The notes below the pieces were generated by a model, which was not told the DNA's origin, did no database searches, and saw only the letters and a list, made by a program, of their open reading frames with translations. Positions 9,727-21,198 of a stretch of 64,000 bases of DNA are shown piece after piece. The position numbers were made by a program, and so were the translations under genes. Positions within the stretch are counted from its first letter, which is position 1; the number at the start of each line of letters is the position of its first letter. This DNA comes from Neodontobutis hainanensis. Lineage: Eukaryota; Chordata; Actinopteri; Gobiiformes; Odontobutidae. Location of the stretch: contig JALDNG010002182.1 of the NCBI GenBank assembly GCA_024349245.1, positions 1 through 64,000 of the forward strand, written 5' to 3'.

Positions 9727-12700
9727 TTAATCTTCATCATTTTCACTCTCAAATTCAGTAAAGAAGTAGTCATCTTCTTCCATTTCTTCTTCCTTTTCCT
9801 CCACCTCCACCTCCAACTCCTCATGAGAGACTGTTTCTTTATATGTTGAATGAACCTCAGACATGAGTTCTTTTGTTTTAGAAAGTTCAGCTTGTAAACA
9901 GCAAGCAAGCCCTTCACAAGCCATCCGCGGTACTTCAGTAACAGTAGAACCTGGATTAGAGAAAAAATAAAATAAAATAAAAAATAAGGTAATTTCAATC
10001 AGTCATCTTTGAGCAACAGTACTAATAGAAATACACTTACCAGACATTTTTTCTTTTAGCATGTTGGACAACTGGCACAGGCTCTGCCAATGCTGCCGCA
10101 TTTCTTTCAATAGGATTCCTTCTTCCTCTGTGAGGCGGCAGACAAGCATGAATTTGTCAAAAGCCTGTTTCTTTGTTTTAACAGGCACGTCTGATGCTGT
10201 AATATAAAATAATGTTATTGTATGTAAAGTCATACAAGTTCTGAAACATTTTACAGGTAATCCAAGAAAGGGTTTACCCTTGTCCCACGGCCACAGAGGA
10301 CACTCAGATGTCAGGATCACATCTGCTGGGGGAACAGCGTCTTCCTCTGACACCAGCTGGTTATAGTAACCTATTATTTCATTTAGTTTTTTTTTTCTCT
10401 TTCTGAATCTTTGAGTTAATGTACTGCCTGGCCTTGCTTCTCTCTGCAGTATAATAAAAATTAACCTTAAAGTTTGGACTAAAAGTAATTTCGAAAGAAC
10501 AGAGTCATGTTGTGTACCCACCAGTCTGACGATATTTGTCTCTTTTTTTTTGTTGTATGCTTAAAGCCAGCCCTTCCATGACATGCTGCAGCCCTGTTGC
10601 ATCGTCTTGACTTGGTTGAGTTGGAGCTGTAAGATAGCAAGTTAAATTTCACTTATGTCAATATTTAAACTTTCTCTTTAAGCCAAAGAGAAACATACTT
10701 GTCGCAGCCCATTCCTTAACATCTTCAACCCATCCCTGTAGATCAAGATCAGTGATCCTCAGCTCAGTCTTTAAGGTCTCTAGCCGTTTCTGTTTATCCA
10801 CAGTCCTCTTTAATGTCTACAATAAATTTTATGTGAAAACCTAAGCATTGCTTCAAGTTAAATTAGAGTAAGTTAGTTGTTCTAAATGTAAAAATGGTGA
10901 AACATTACAGTTTTAAAATAATGGTCAATATTAACATTAACAGATACCTTAAAATATCTTTCAGAGAGGTACTGGTGTAGGAAATTTTGCTTCCTTACGT
11001 TCCATCCTCTTGCATGTATAGTAATCATGTCTGTGCGAGCTATTACAAAAAAGGAAAAAGTGTTACACAGTAAAACCGAGTAGCTCAGTAATGTTGCATG
11101 TTTGTACAGCGGTACAAGACTTACCAGCTTTGGTCATGTATTTTGTTGTAAGTGCAACACGGGATAAGAAAGAATTAACTTGCTCCACTTCTTCACCTAC
11201 AGTCATACCTACAATAGAGTTTTAAAACTCAAAATAGGACAGCACTATATAGTGAATTAATTTTAAAATGTTACTAACCAGCTCCATCTTGATTTTGCCC
11301 TCCCCACTGCACCTGAAGTGAACCAATAAAAATAAATAAAAAGTGTCTACCCCACTCAAATAGTAAATATTTAAAGATAAGCATAAAATGTTAAAATACC
11401 TCACACTTGGCAGAATGTCCCTTAGCATGCATAACGGAGAGAAAGGGTTTGTTTTGTAACAATGGCAATAGATCTGGAAATGAGTCACAGACCTTCTGCA
11501 AGTAGGGATAGAACTTGCACATGATGTCTGTGCAAATAAAGTCAATCTTATTAACTCCCGCATGCTTCTTTTGGAGATAAAGCGGGTATGCAAATATCTC
11601 TCCTCGGAACATGTTTAAAGCGCTGTAGAGCATGCCATGTCGACAGACAGCAACTTCCACTCCCTCCTCATCCAGTCTTGGGCCACCTTTTTTTGCGGTT
11701 TCTCGAGCAGCAGTCCACTCACTTATACCACAAATACCCTTTCCAGAAACCTTTAAAGCATTTTTATTTTTTTAAAGATAGAATTTCCATTAGAACATTG
11801 CATGAATACCACTGTAAATATAGTTGCAAATAAAACTGGCTTATTGGGTGACGACGAAGCAGTCAAATGTAGGCAAGTTATCAACTCACCGGTTGAACTT
11901 TATTGCGTATTATGTCCACGAAGTCCCTCACCGCCTCATCCTTCACTAAAAAAGTACCATCAAAAAATCCATTTTCAGCCAGTCTGCGGGAAAAATAAAT
12001 AAATGAATATATATATAAAAAAATTGGTCCATAGTATGCTTTTTAGTTTAACATTTCAATTACTGCTAAAACAAATAAAAGCTATACAATAGCTCCGGTT
12101 ACCATCAAGAGATATTGCCGATACATCTGGTGTACAAGCTGGACAGCAGAAATGCTCAATGTTTAAATGCTTCTCTTTTTCATGCCTACAGTATGTCCAC
12201 TCCAAAAATGATCGTTGCATGGTATCCCCACATATGTTTCCTGCCTGAAATTTAAAAAATAAACAAATAAATAAATAAATAAAAGTTAATCTTTATCTTT
12301 TGTGGTTACTGATATTTTCAATGACTCACACGACCAAAGCTCCTAGAACGGTGTTCAAGCATTTTTATAAAGGCTTGACGTGATAAACCTGGGGCGGTAA
12401 CCTTAAAGATGTTAAACAAATCAACCGTATAGACTGTTCGGAACTCAACATGGCCAGGCCAGTAACCACTTGCTTGAAGGTCATTTACCTTTGGGGTCCA
12501 TACTGACAGGCAAGATGTGCAAGTAAGGACAGGTAGCGACAAGTGATACCTCCCTGAGAGCAGAACACATTAAACAAATTTATATACAAATTAATAGATT
12601 TACACACTAAATTTGTCTTTGTAACATGAAAGAAATATCATTTTATATCACTTACCACTTATGTTTATGAGGATGATGGGTCCCAAAATCAACAGTTCTA

Positions 12701-13899
12701 TGAGATTTGTCACAATGACAAATAACTTTGGGCAATGACATGGGCAACAGTCTTGCTGAGAAAAAAAATTAAGACATTTAATAAACATCTTGCTTTACAA
12801 TTTCATTTGAAGACTTTAATACAAACCTTGTTCACATGTAGTATATTCTCCATCATTATCTTTGGAAATGTAAGGGGTTGGTGGAAGAGGTTTATAAAAT
12901 CCTTCAATCATGGAATCTCTGTTGTGTAGAACACAGTGCTGATGAATATCCTTGTCACAATTTCCACAGAAGAATGATTTAGGGAGACAATCTCGACAGC
13001 GGACTACAGCTTGTTCCACAATACAATAATCACAAAGCTCCTCAGGTATTCTTTCAGCACAGAGCATGCCCTCCAGTAGATGGGGTCTGGCTATCTCCCA
13101 TTTCTCTTCACAAACATTTTGGCGAAACTCCCAGGTCTTGCGCAGTTCTGTTGTGCAGTCCACAGGCTCGTCCATTAAGCTATCTTTTAGTAATTGGAGC
13201 TGTGAATCTAGAAAACAACAGAGTTGGAATTCAATAAACCATAAAGTGACAAAGCTATACATAATTATAAAACTTTAGACCCACCAGTTGACTGTTGTGC
13301 CACTTCAATCTCCAGTTGGGGTACTTAAAAAATAAAATACAAAAGAAGTTATTTGTTGTATAGCCATAAATATTAAAAGAAACAACAAAAGCCCATTGCA
13401 CCTCATTACTAACCATCAGATGTGCTGGGACAATCTTTACCATACACATCTTTGGGCCCAAATTGATGAACTGATCCAGGGGTTGTGAGACAACTCAAAG
13501 AAATCAGAAAACATTTTAATTATTGTGTGTGTAGATTACCCAGACTATACCTCCAGCTGTTGATCTTAGCTCAGGTATCAGGCGGCCATAGCTGTCTCTC
13601 TTCCTCCAGTGAACTTGCTTTTTTTGGGTGTGTTTAAATTTTTGCTTTGTCTTCTTGCTATGGTGGCTTTCGTCTTCCCACTGTTAAAATTTATATTAAA
13701 ACAAGTTAACTCAAATCAGTAAAGTTTAAATGATAAAACATCCATTAATTATGGACAATCTGAGGCCTTTGTCGTTTCCCTTGGCATCTTGCTGGTCCAC
13801 CAATAAGTCTAATTGTCTTTCCTCCACATCAGTCAAAATGGATTCTAAATGTTTCAGCTCCTCTGAGTCTTCGCTGTTGTCCTTTGATGGGTCAGACAT
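9727..13899 (-). CDS. KDZ-type transposase, about 18 exons
   Basis: Exons read from GT/AG sites (high to low): start ATG 13899; 13551-13680; about 13414-13493; 13285-13323; 12827-13207; 12656-12755; 12330-12549; 12103-12244; 11890-11983; 11400-11750; 11279-11312; 11125-11208; 10948-11039; 10699-10816; 10522-10626; 10278-10443; 10041-10196; 9727-9950 (stop). The protein is near 890 residues. In order it shows a B-box-like cysteine cluster (CDYC..CRDC..CGNC..H..H), then CHC, LTCTSC and CCPACTPD clusters. Candidate catalytic sites follow: SLDG (12103), CRHG and a D in CTDIMC with HAKGHSAKC (11400-11750 exon), and GEEVEQ (11125-11208). The C-terminus is a lysine-rich coil and an acidic tail. These features match fish KDZ transposases with CxC clusters. 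Phases agree at most junctions. The 11983/12103 junction is off by one, the A10 run near 10390 may shift frame, and exons before 13285 are uncertain. Confidence 0.75.
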
Positions 13900-13979
13900 A
13901 GTGGCTGACAACTGTCGTAACAATAATTATAGACGCATTATCAACATCTTAACCTAAATAAATAAGTATAAATGCAACT

Positions 13980-14300
13980 TACCTTAAGAAATTTGTTTTA
14001 ATATGCCAGATAATCCTGTTTGGGCTCTTGGAATCCTTTCACAAAAAAATGCTAATATTTCCGCGCCAGTATTTACCGCGTGCACATGCGCACTGCCGTA
14101 GTGGCAAACCCTTAAATACAGAAAAATAATATTAATAACAATAAGCCACTTTTCAGTAGAGGGATATATATTTACCGGATGTAAAAACAGTTTTTACTGC
14201 TAAAAAGCGTTTTGCCTATGTAACTTTTGTTCAAAAGTTTTCCCGCGGTGTTTAATGCTTGCACATGCGCACTGTAGATTGCAGACATAAATACTAATTA
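13980..14300. promoter_or_regulatory. candidate bidirectional promoter region
   Basis: The gap upstream of the transposase contains the 14-bp string GCACATGCGCACTG twice (14082-14095 and 14261-14274). Each is preceded by a related CG-rich string (CCGCGCCAGTATTTACCGCG and CCCGCGGTGTTTAATGC). The core resembles the NRF-1 site (YGCGCAYGCGCR) with one mismatch. The sequence is locally richer in CpG than its surroundings. A non-coding exon of the transposase gene may end at 13982 (donor CTTAAG/GTAAGT on the minus strand). Promoter function is inferred. Confidence 0.45.
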
Positions 14301-14579
14301 ATTAAAACTAATTAATTAAAATACTTACACTATTACTAATACTACTACTACAAATAACAACAACAATTTCAAATAGAAATACTTACACAGTCACATGTTC
14401 TGTCCATGGTCTTTGGTATCACTGCCAGTCCAGATGATTAAAAATTACAGGCAAAATTTGTGCAACTTATTTATGAAATAATTGTTTTGGCTTCAAAATT
14501 GATGATTGAGTTGCAGGTCAGAAAACTCCTTGGCTTTTACTAATATATATATCCATTCCTTTTATTAAGTTTTAGAGCC

Positions 14580-15165
14580 TCACCTAAATCCTCTGTATTC
14601 ACTCCCCTTCGAGGCCATCCATCCCTCTCTGGCCATGGGCCATTAGAGCCTCTACCTAGCCTTCACCTCCCCAAGGAATACCGAGGCGTTCCCAGGCCAG
14701 CCGGGAGACATAGTCCCTCCAGCCTGTCCTAGGTCTTGCCCGGGTGTTATAATATTTTTTAATTTTCTATTGTTTATAATTACTGGGTGCTCCTAGTTCT
14801 CTTCAGGTCATGTCAAATCAGTCATGTCCTTCATGCTCATCCAAACATGAGGTAGACATAACTTGCCACTGAATGACTTCTGCACCTGGGAACTTGTGCT
14901 GGGTAGACTTTACTGCATGATATAAAATCTATTATGTATGTATTGTTTACTTTTCCAAGCAAACCACATTCTGTACCATTGTGACATGTTTGTTGTTGCT
15001 TTATTCTTGCAAGAATTAAACTTGACCATTGACTTTTCAACTATACTCTGTACTGTCTACATGTCTCTCTGGATAATAACACATCCCAGGGGGCGTCCAA
15101 AGGGCATCTGCAACAGATGCCCAAGCCACCTCAGCCTTCTTGTGGAGGAGCAGCTGTAGATCTCT
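14580..15165 (-). mobile_element. Rex3-type LINE 3' fragments
   Basis: Bases 14640-14740 (TACCGAGGCGTTCCCAGGCC, GGGAGACATAGTCCCTCCAG) match 37105-37170, and 15085-15155 (CAACAGATGCCCAAGCCACC) matches 37235-37270, both from the better Rex3 copy. The two pieces are in the right order and orientation but are split by about 340 bp of unrelated AT-rich sequence (14745-15080). They are relics only and lie between the two KDZ-element genes. Confidence 0.7.
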
Positions 15166-15995
15166 GCAGTTCCTCCAAAGTCACCCTGGGGTTTTTGGCT
15201 ATACATTACTAAAAAGTTCTCTTCTTGCTTGGCCTGTAAGTTTAGGTGGACGGCGTTTTTTGCAGTTAGACCATTTCTAGTTCCAGAATGGATTGAACAG
15301 TGCTCCATGAGATGTTCAAAGCTTTGGATTTATTTATAGCCTAACCCAGCTTTAAACTTCCCTTAAACTTAATCCCTGACCTGTCCGGTGTGTTCTTTGG
15401 ACTTCTTGATGCTGTTTGCTTTCCACTAATCTTTTGACAAACCTCTGGGGCCATCACAGAACAGTTTTATTTGTACTCAGGTTAGATTACAAACAGGTGG
15501 ATTCTATTTAGTCATTCGGTCAACATTTGATAATTCAGCAATCATCAGAAACGTCTGAACTTCTGTGTTTTTTTTAATTTGTATGTGTTTATTTTTTTTT
15601 GTAAATATCTTTGTCTATTTCTGTTGTTTTCAATTGTTTTTCCACACCCTGATGGAGGATCTAAGGACAGAGGATGTTGTTAGTTTGTTAAGCCCTTTGG
15701 CTGTTGTTGTGATATTGGGCTATACAAAAATAAATGTCTGTCTCTTGTCCTATCGTCTGAAGGCAGTTGGTTGAACTCAGAGAAAATGGGCTGAATACTA
15801 TTGCACTCTGCCTTTTTCTGTTTTTTTCAATCATCGACTTCAATCTTTTGTAATTTATCTTTTACTTCACAATTATGTGCCACTTTGTGTTGGTCTTTTA
15901 TATAAAATTATGATAAAATATATTTATGTTTGTGGTCATAATGTGACAAAATATGGAAAGACTTTGCATTGCACATTACACTCATTGTTACATTC
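15166..15995 (-). mobile_element. Tc1-type transposon remnant (5' end)
   Basis: On the minus strand, 15190-15420 encodes a decayed Tc1 N-terminal helix-turn-helix region (SKEHTGQVRDK, then ALNIS.STVQSI), with stops and frame changes. The right part (15755-15990, CACTTTGTGTTGGTC...GTGACAAAATATGGAAAG) is the terminal region of the same family. A LINE 3' tail is inserted at about 15565-15750. The DDE catalytic half is absent. Confidence 0.65.
15565..15750 (+). mobile_element. L2-type LINE 3' tail
   Basis: The sequence CACCCTGATGGAGGATCTAA...TTAAGCCCTTTGG...ATATTGGGCTATACAAAAAT matches the 3' tails at 29190-29290 and 61500-61605. It is a heavily 5'-truncated insertion inside the Tc1 remnant. The stretch 15996-16500 that follows holds nothing I recognise beyond AT-rich sequence. 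Confidence 0.75.
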
Positions 15996-17879
15996 ATTGT
16001 TACATTCATTCTTACACTCATTGTAACAATGTCAAGCAAAGTAACACAATATAGCGTAAGATCTTTTAATATAATATTGGCATGACAAAACAAACTATAC
16101 ACTCATTCAAAGATTCAAAAGTCACAGACTCACAGGGTTGACAATTGTATAAAGAGACACATTATTAATTAATAATCATCAGATTTTATAGTTAAATGTT
16201 TGTAGCACTGGTTAAATAGGAACACTTAGAGCAAGGACAGTTGAAAACTGGGGCTATAAACAGACATTTGAAAGAACAAGGGACAAGTTTGAAAATGGGC
16301 AGTAGGCCTGTTGCAGTAGGCCTATAGTCACCCTAACTTTCACACATTTTCTCTAACTTTATTTTGTGTGTGTATTACTTATGACAGTATAAATAAGATA
16401 AACTATCAAAGAGTTCAAAATATGGAATATTTATGATTTTTCTGAATATTTACTTTGAAGGACTAGAAAACAGTTTTATTTTGAAAATCTATCATATAAT
16501 TTTCGCGCTCAAATAATGTGCGCTCAATTAGGATTTACGCATGACAATACAGACGGACCGCCAAAAGAAGACGACAACAGTAAGTAAGCCTAGAGTTACA
16601 TTTTTATAATGTTAATATTGCAAACAGTATAACATTTGTTACACTGATTTACTGTTATTATACAGAATGTAGTTATATAATATAAGGGTTTATGTATGCT
16701 AGGCTAATTGCGATTGTACAGTTAATGTGGAACTAAATTATTTCCTCTGTTTTCACCTTATTACTTATGATTAATCTGTGTATTTTTGTCACTCATTAAG
16801 CAATGCCAGGCTCAACAAAAAAGACCTGCCCCAACTGCCAATGCAGCATTGGGGTAGCATGTAAAAGTGCCCCAGTGTGACCAGGTGCAGCCTCACAAGC
16901 AATGCCTGGTTGAAGCTAGGACAAAGTTTTTGGAGGCACAGGAGGAGTGGAAGGCCAAACAAAAAAAATTGTAATGGGAACAAGCAGCATGAAAAGGCCC
17001 TTAAGCTGGTGAGCAAATAATGTATTTTTATACTTTATTTTATGTAGCTAGTGAAAATGATTTCATTCATGTTTTTTTCTTTTTTCAGCTGGACAGGTTC
17101 TCCTGTATGGGGTATTACCCAATATTGCTCTTGGCAAAAGAGTAGAAGGGTAAAGTGGTGGCAGACATTAAATATAGTTTAGATTTTAAACTCCCATCCA
17201 GCCTTGAGAGCCGTCTGAAGGAGGCATTTGAAACCATAGTGCACAGTAGATATATATATGTATACAATATATATATACTATAAATAGATACAACCGCTTT
17301 GGACTTCATCTAATTAATGAATCAATAAATGTATATTTTGGCAACTCTTTTAGTATTTCGCAAGAGATCAAAGAACTCTCCCCCTGCCTCTCAATCTATG
17401 GCTCACCTACAGCCACCAAACGTGACCTCTGCAGAGCCCCCCTTCACACAGACCCCAGTGCTCTGTCAAGAAGACTCGCCTGAAGGTATATTTACTTGAA
17501 TACATATTACCTGTCCCTGTACATATTACATAGTCCCTGTACCCACCACCATAGATAGATAGATATGTAGAAATGTAGCTACAGTCATATCTTTTTTTTT
17601 TTGTCTTTCAGTTTTTCTCAAGAGACTGCAAGAGAGAGAAATGGATCCCCCAGAGGCCCAAGATGCGACTTCTGCAGAGACACACTCCAGTTCAACTCCA
17701 GTGCCGTCCTGCAAAGACATAGACATCACACTGGCCCCAAAGCCATCCTGCGAAGAATACTCTCCTAAAGGTATATATATATATAGTTATACCTGTACTT
17801 ATACCTGGACAGGTATAACTTAACTGGCTGAAATTGGAATTTTTTGGGCCACAATATAAATAATAACACAAAAACATTT

Positions 17880-18600
17880 TTTTTCACTCATAGTTACTGG
17901 TTGGGTGAAGCTATTTACTGTCAAACAATTGTGTTTACTCGTTTTAAATCATAATGACAACAGAAACTACCCTAGTTCACCACATACCCCAGTTCTTAAT
18001 ACTGTTTATGGCACCTTTAACGTCAGTGACAGCCTGAAGTCTTTTGTGGTAGTTGTGGATGAGGTTCTTTATTTTCTCAGATGGTAAAGCTGCCCTTTCT
18101 TTTTTGCCAAAAACCTAAATTCTTGGGCTGTCCTGCATTAACTGCACATTTGAAATCTCCCCAGAGTGGCTCAATGATGTTGAGGTCTGGAGACTGAGAG
18201 GCAAGTCCAGAACATTTAATTTATGCTGCTGTAGCCAATGATAGGTCAACTTGTGCTTTGGATCGTTGTCATGTTGGAACGTCCAAGTACGTCTCATGTG
18301 CAGCTTCCGGGCTGATGAGGGCAAATTTTCCTCCAGTTTTTTTGATAACATATTGCATTCATATTTTCCTTTGTAGCTCACACATCCCCAAAACATCAGA
18401 TCCACCTCCATGTTTCACAGTAGGTCTGTGTTTCTTTCATCATAGGCCTTGTTGACTCCAAATGTAACGTTTATGGTGGTATCCAAAAAGCGAAATATTG
18501 GTCTCACTCAAAATGACTTTGTTCCATTTTTGAGGCTGGTCTCTGTGCTGTTTGGTCTTTGAATGACACTAACTGGTGCACATGTCAACCCAAAGATAAA
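17880..18600 (-). mobile_element. Tc1-type transposon fragment in an intron
   Basis: On the minus strand, 18115-18411 encodes part of a Tc1 DDE domain: MFWGCVSYKGKY, then TFQHDNDPKH (the second catalytic aspartate region). The left end (17895-18000, GTTACTGGTTGGGTGAAGC and ATAATGACAACAGAAACTACC) matches the inverted-repeat ends of the Tc1 at 51290-52757. The N-terminal half is missing. It lies between exons 5 and 6 of the plus-strand gene. Confidence 0.8.
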
Positions 18601-19344
18601 AAAGCAGACATTCTTGTATTACTCACAACTTTTTTTTATTTTTTCAGTATTGCTCAAGAGACCCAGTTGGTCAGCACATACTAACTGTGTGCAGTAGAAA
18701 TGACCCACCTGTACAAAGTGAGAAAGCCCCCCCACCAAAAACCACTGGACCACCCTCCACACTGCACAACTCACAGGAGGGTAAGACCATATAGCTACAG
18801 CATGAAACATAACTCTTTCCCCAAAAAATATTTTTGTTTTTATTTACTATGTTTGTAGAGGTTGTAACTCTTACGATGACCCCCATAACCACTGAAGAGT
18901 CACATGCCATGGCGACCATGGAGTCCAAGTGCATGGGGTGCATGGGAGCAATTCTTGTCAGAGTGCCATGAAAGGGACACCACAGGGGTGTTCCTGTACT
19001 CAAAAATAATTAAAAAGAGAGGAAAAAAGGTAAGTAACACTATATTCTTATTTTCTTTTACCACACAATTAATATATTGGACTTTGCATTGCTACAGTTC
19101 TTAAAATAATACCTCACTTTGTTATCTACATAACAAAGTGAGGAAAATTATTTTGTATGATTGATGCCTTAACTGTTCACATCTCAATAGCACTTTATAC
19201 TCTACATTAATATTTATGTTTACATTTATACCTCAGTATCTTAAATTTTAGATTACACATGGGGCGTATTTCACTAAAGTTCACATTTGAGATGCACTGT
19301 CTACAAATAGTTCTAGCAACACATTGTCATATTATTTGGTTGTT

Positions 19345-19690
19345 CCCAGGTCCCACTATAAGCCGTGGGGCAATTGTTCATTTGCTGTTGCTGCACCTAA
19401 ACTCTGGAACACATTACCTGTAGACCTACGTGTTATCACCAACCTGGCCCTGTTCAAGTCCAGACTAAGACTTCATAATTACAAGCTTTTAACACTATAG
19501 CACTGTGTCCCTTTCAAATTTTTAATATTGGTGTGTTTATTATTGTGTAATTTTTCTTTTGGGATTGCTTTATCTATATATTTTAAACTTCTGCAAATGT
19601 TCTCCTGTTTTAAATGAAAAGCACTTTGATTTTAATTTTGGTTGTTGTAAAGTGCTGTACATATTAAGATTGATTGATTGATTGATTGAT
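19345..19690 (+). mobile_element. 5'-truncated LINE 3' end
   Basis: A short frame reads FAVAAPKLWNTLPVDLR and then LFKSRLR...HNYKL, the conserved C-terminal end of CR1/L2-type ORF2. An AT-rich 3' UTR and a (GATT)n tail at 19668-19690 follow. It sits in an intron of the second KDZ-element gene. Confidence 0.8.
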
Positions 19691-20154
19691 ATCTGGATTT
19701 GTATTTTTAGGTGCTAGTATAATGGCTGCCATGTGGAACTTGGTACGTGTGTGCCATCTTTCTAAATACTGTCAGAATAACTCATTTAGATTTAGTAACA
19801 AGTTTAAATTAAATAAAACAGTTTTGAAGGCTTTACAAGTAAGCCAATGTGATGGTGCATAGCGGCATAATTTTGTATAAAAAGATAAATGTGCAAAGTA
19901 AAACTGGATAATGTAATGTTATGTGTAGCAAAGCTAGTGGTTTAGCTACATTGATTTTATAGTGGTAATGTGAAAACTGTTGTACATTATGTAATTTATA
20001 AATTCTTTATGTTTCAGCGATGACGATAAATGGAAGCCAAGCTGGGAATTTCAAACTTCTATTAGAATAAAATGATTTAATGTTTGTGTTATTTCTACGT
20101 TCAAATGAAATGTTTGTATTGTTTTGAATACTTTTCTACAAATAAATAAATCTT

Positions 20155-21190
20155 TTTTTTATACATGGTTTGTATGGCTCTATATTAAAGCTAGCTGACA
20201 AGTGACACAAGACACCATTTGTTAATTACTTCAACAATAATGACAAATAACATTTAATGGAGATTTGTGATCAGTACAACTCTCATTTTAAACCAAAATA
20301 CTTTTCATCAAAACTTTACAGACAACATAAAGGTGGAGTGAATGTCTAGAAACTAAATGTCAACAGATTTAGTCATTTCTGTGGGTGTAAGTACCTCGGC
20401 GGCACTCGGAGTGTCGCTGTTCCTGTCTGGCGCAGGCGCAATGGCAATGTAGCAACGTAAACCATAAACAATTAACAAGCAAACATGAAATACACAATAG
20501 CTTTCTGAGAAGTAAAAGTGCTTAGTTCGAGTCACTTTGGGGAGATGTTCGGGCAGCCAGCCCTAGCCGACGTCACTATAAGAAGGGAGTGGTGTCAAAT
20601 ATACAATTTCACTGTACAGAGGTAATGTGTGCTCTATGGATTTTTCAATTTTGTCCAGTGCATCATAACCCAGTTTCCCTAACCCCTCAGCAAACCAGAG
20701 TTCAATTAATTTATGAACTAGGCCTACACTTCAGACCTCTCACAACATTTCTAACTTACCGTAACAATAATATTTCATGAATGGAAAGGCAGTTTAAGGG
20801 GTTTAGCGTCCACTGAAACCATGGCAACGCAAAGTGCTCGGGGACAACAGCTTTTCGTTTCTTTATTTCTGCGAAACGTGCTGAAAGAGTCTATATAAGC
20901 ACACTGGCGTCCAGGTAGATTATAAAACGGCCCGTTGTTGTGCTCAGTGCAGTTATTTAATGAATATAGGATGTTACATCCTGTAATATTCCCTGGATTT
21001 GGATCTATTGTGGGCAATTCACACTTGATAATCACAAACGTAGATTATAAACGTCACTAAAAATGTTAAAATAGTACATTTTCACAGACGTACACATTCT
21101 ACATTTTTTTGTGAAAAAATGTACATAGTCAACGTATTGTGAGACTGTGAAAACGTTCATTATTGATTTTTTTCTGGAGAGACTGGGTTG
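20155..21190 (-). repeat. right terminal inverted repeat of the KDZ element
   Basis: This is the reverse complement of 8500-9652, minus about 114 bp (the junction lies at GGTGTCAAATATAC, 20592-20604) and about 25 bp near 20440. It ends GGAGAGACTGGGTTG at 21190, directly followed by the target duplicate TCAGCATG. Confidence 0.9.
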
Positions 21191-21198
21191 TCAGCATG

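Larger units (their letters stand above)
16500..20075 (+). pseudogene. second KDZ-element gene, zinc-ribbon protein, broken
   Basis: Exons inferred from GT/AG sites: 16500-16579 (non-coding), 16801-17008, 17089-17245, 17354-17485, 17612-17770, 18648-18780, 18859-19029, 19711-19742, 20018-20075 (stop at 20073). From ATG 16803 the protein starts with CPNC...ACK and, after a frame change, CPQC. That is a zinc-ribbon-like pair of C-P-x-C knuckles (UPF0547-like in shape), followed by a Q/K/E-rich helix. Exon 3 encodes GYYPILLLAKE, then an in-frame stop, then KGKVVADIK. Exons 4, 5 and 6 each begin with a hydrophobic-x-KR motif and are phase 1 at both ends. The last exon encodes DDDKWKPSWEF. Exons 2, 6 and 7 carry frameshifts or stops. 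Its function is unknown. Position, opposite orientation to the transposase and an AATAAA just before the TIR suggest it belongs to the element. A Tc1 piece and a LINE end lie in its introns. Confidence 0.6.
8500..21190. mobile_element. KDZ (Zisupton-like) DNA transposon, 12.7 kb
   Basis: Both ends read inward as CAACCCAGTCTCTCCAG. They are flanked by the identical 8-bp sequence TCAGCATG at 8492-8499 and 21191-21198, which is a target-site duplication. Terminal inverted repeats exceed 1 kb. Two divergently transcribed spliced genes lie inside: a KDZ-type transposase (minus, 9727-13899) and a second broken gene (plus, 16500-20075). As I recall, Zisupton elements of fish were described with 8-bp duplications, which agrees. 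hAT elements also make 8-bp duplications, but the protein here has no hAT features. Nested relics inside are Rex3 (14580-15165), Tc1 (15166-15995 and 17880-18600) and LINE 3' ends (15565-15750 and 19345-19690). Confidence 0.85.

Noticed and set aside
8500..21190. hAT identity for the large transposon
   Set aside because: The 8-bp duplication fits hAT, but the protein lacks hAT dimerisation or BED motifs, whereas its cysteine clusters and exon pattern fit KDZ.
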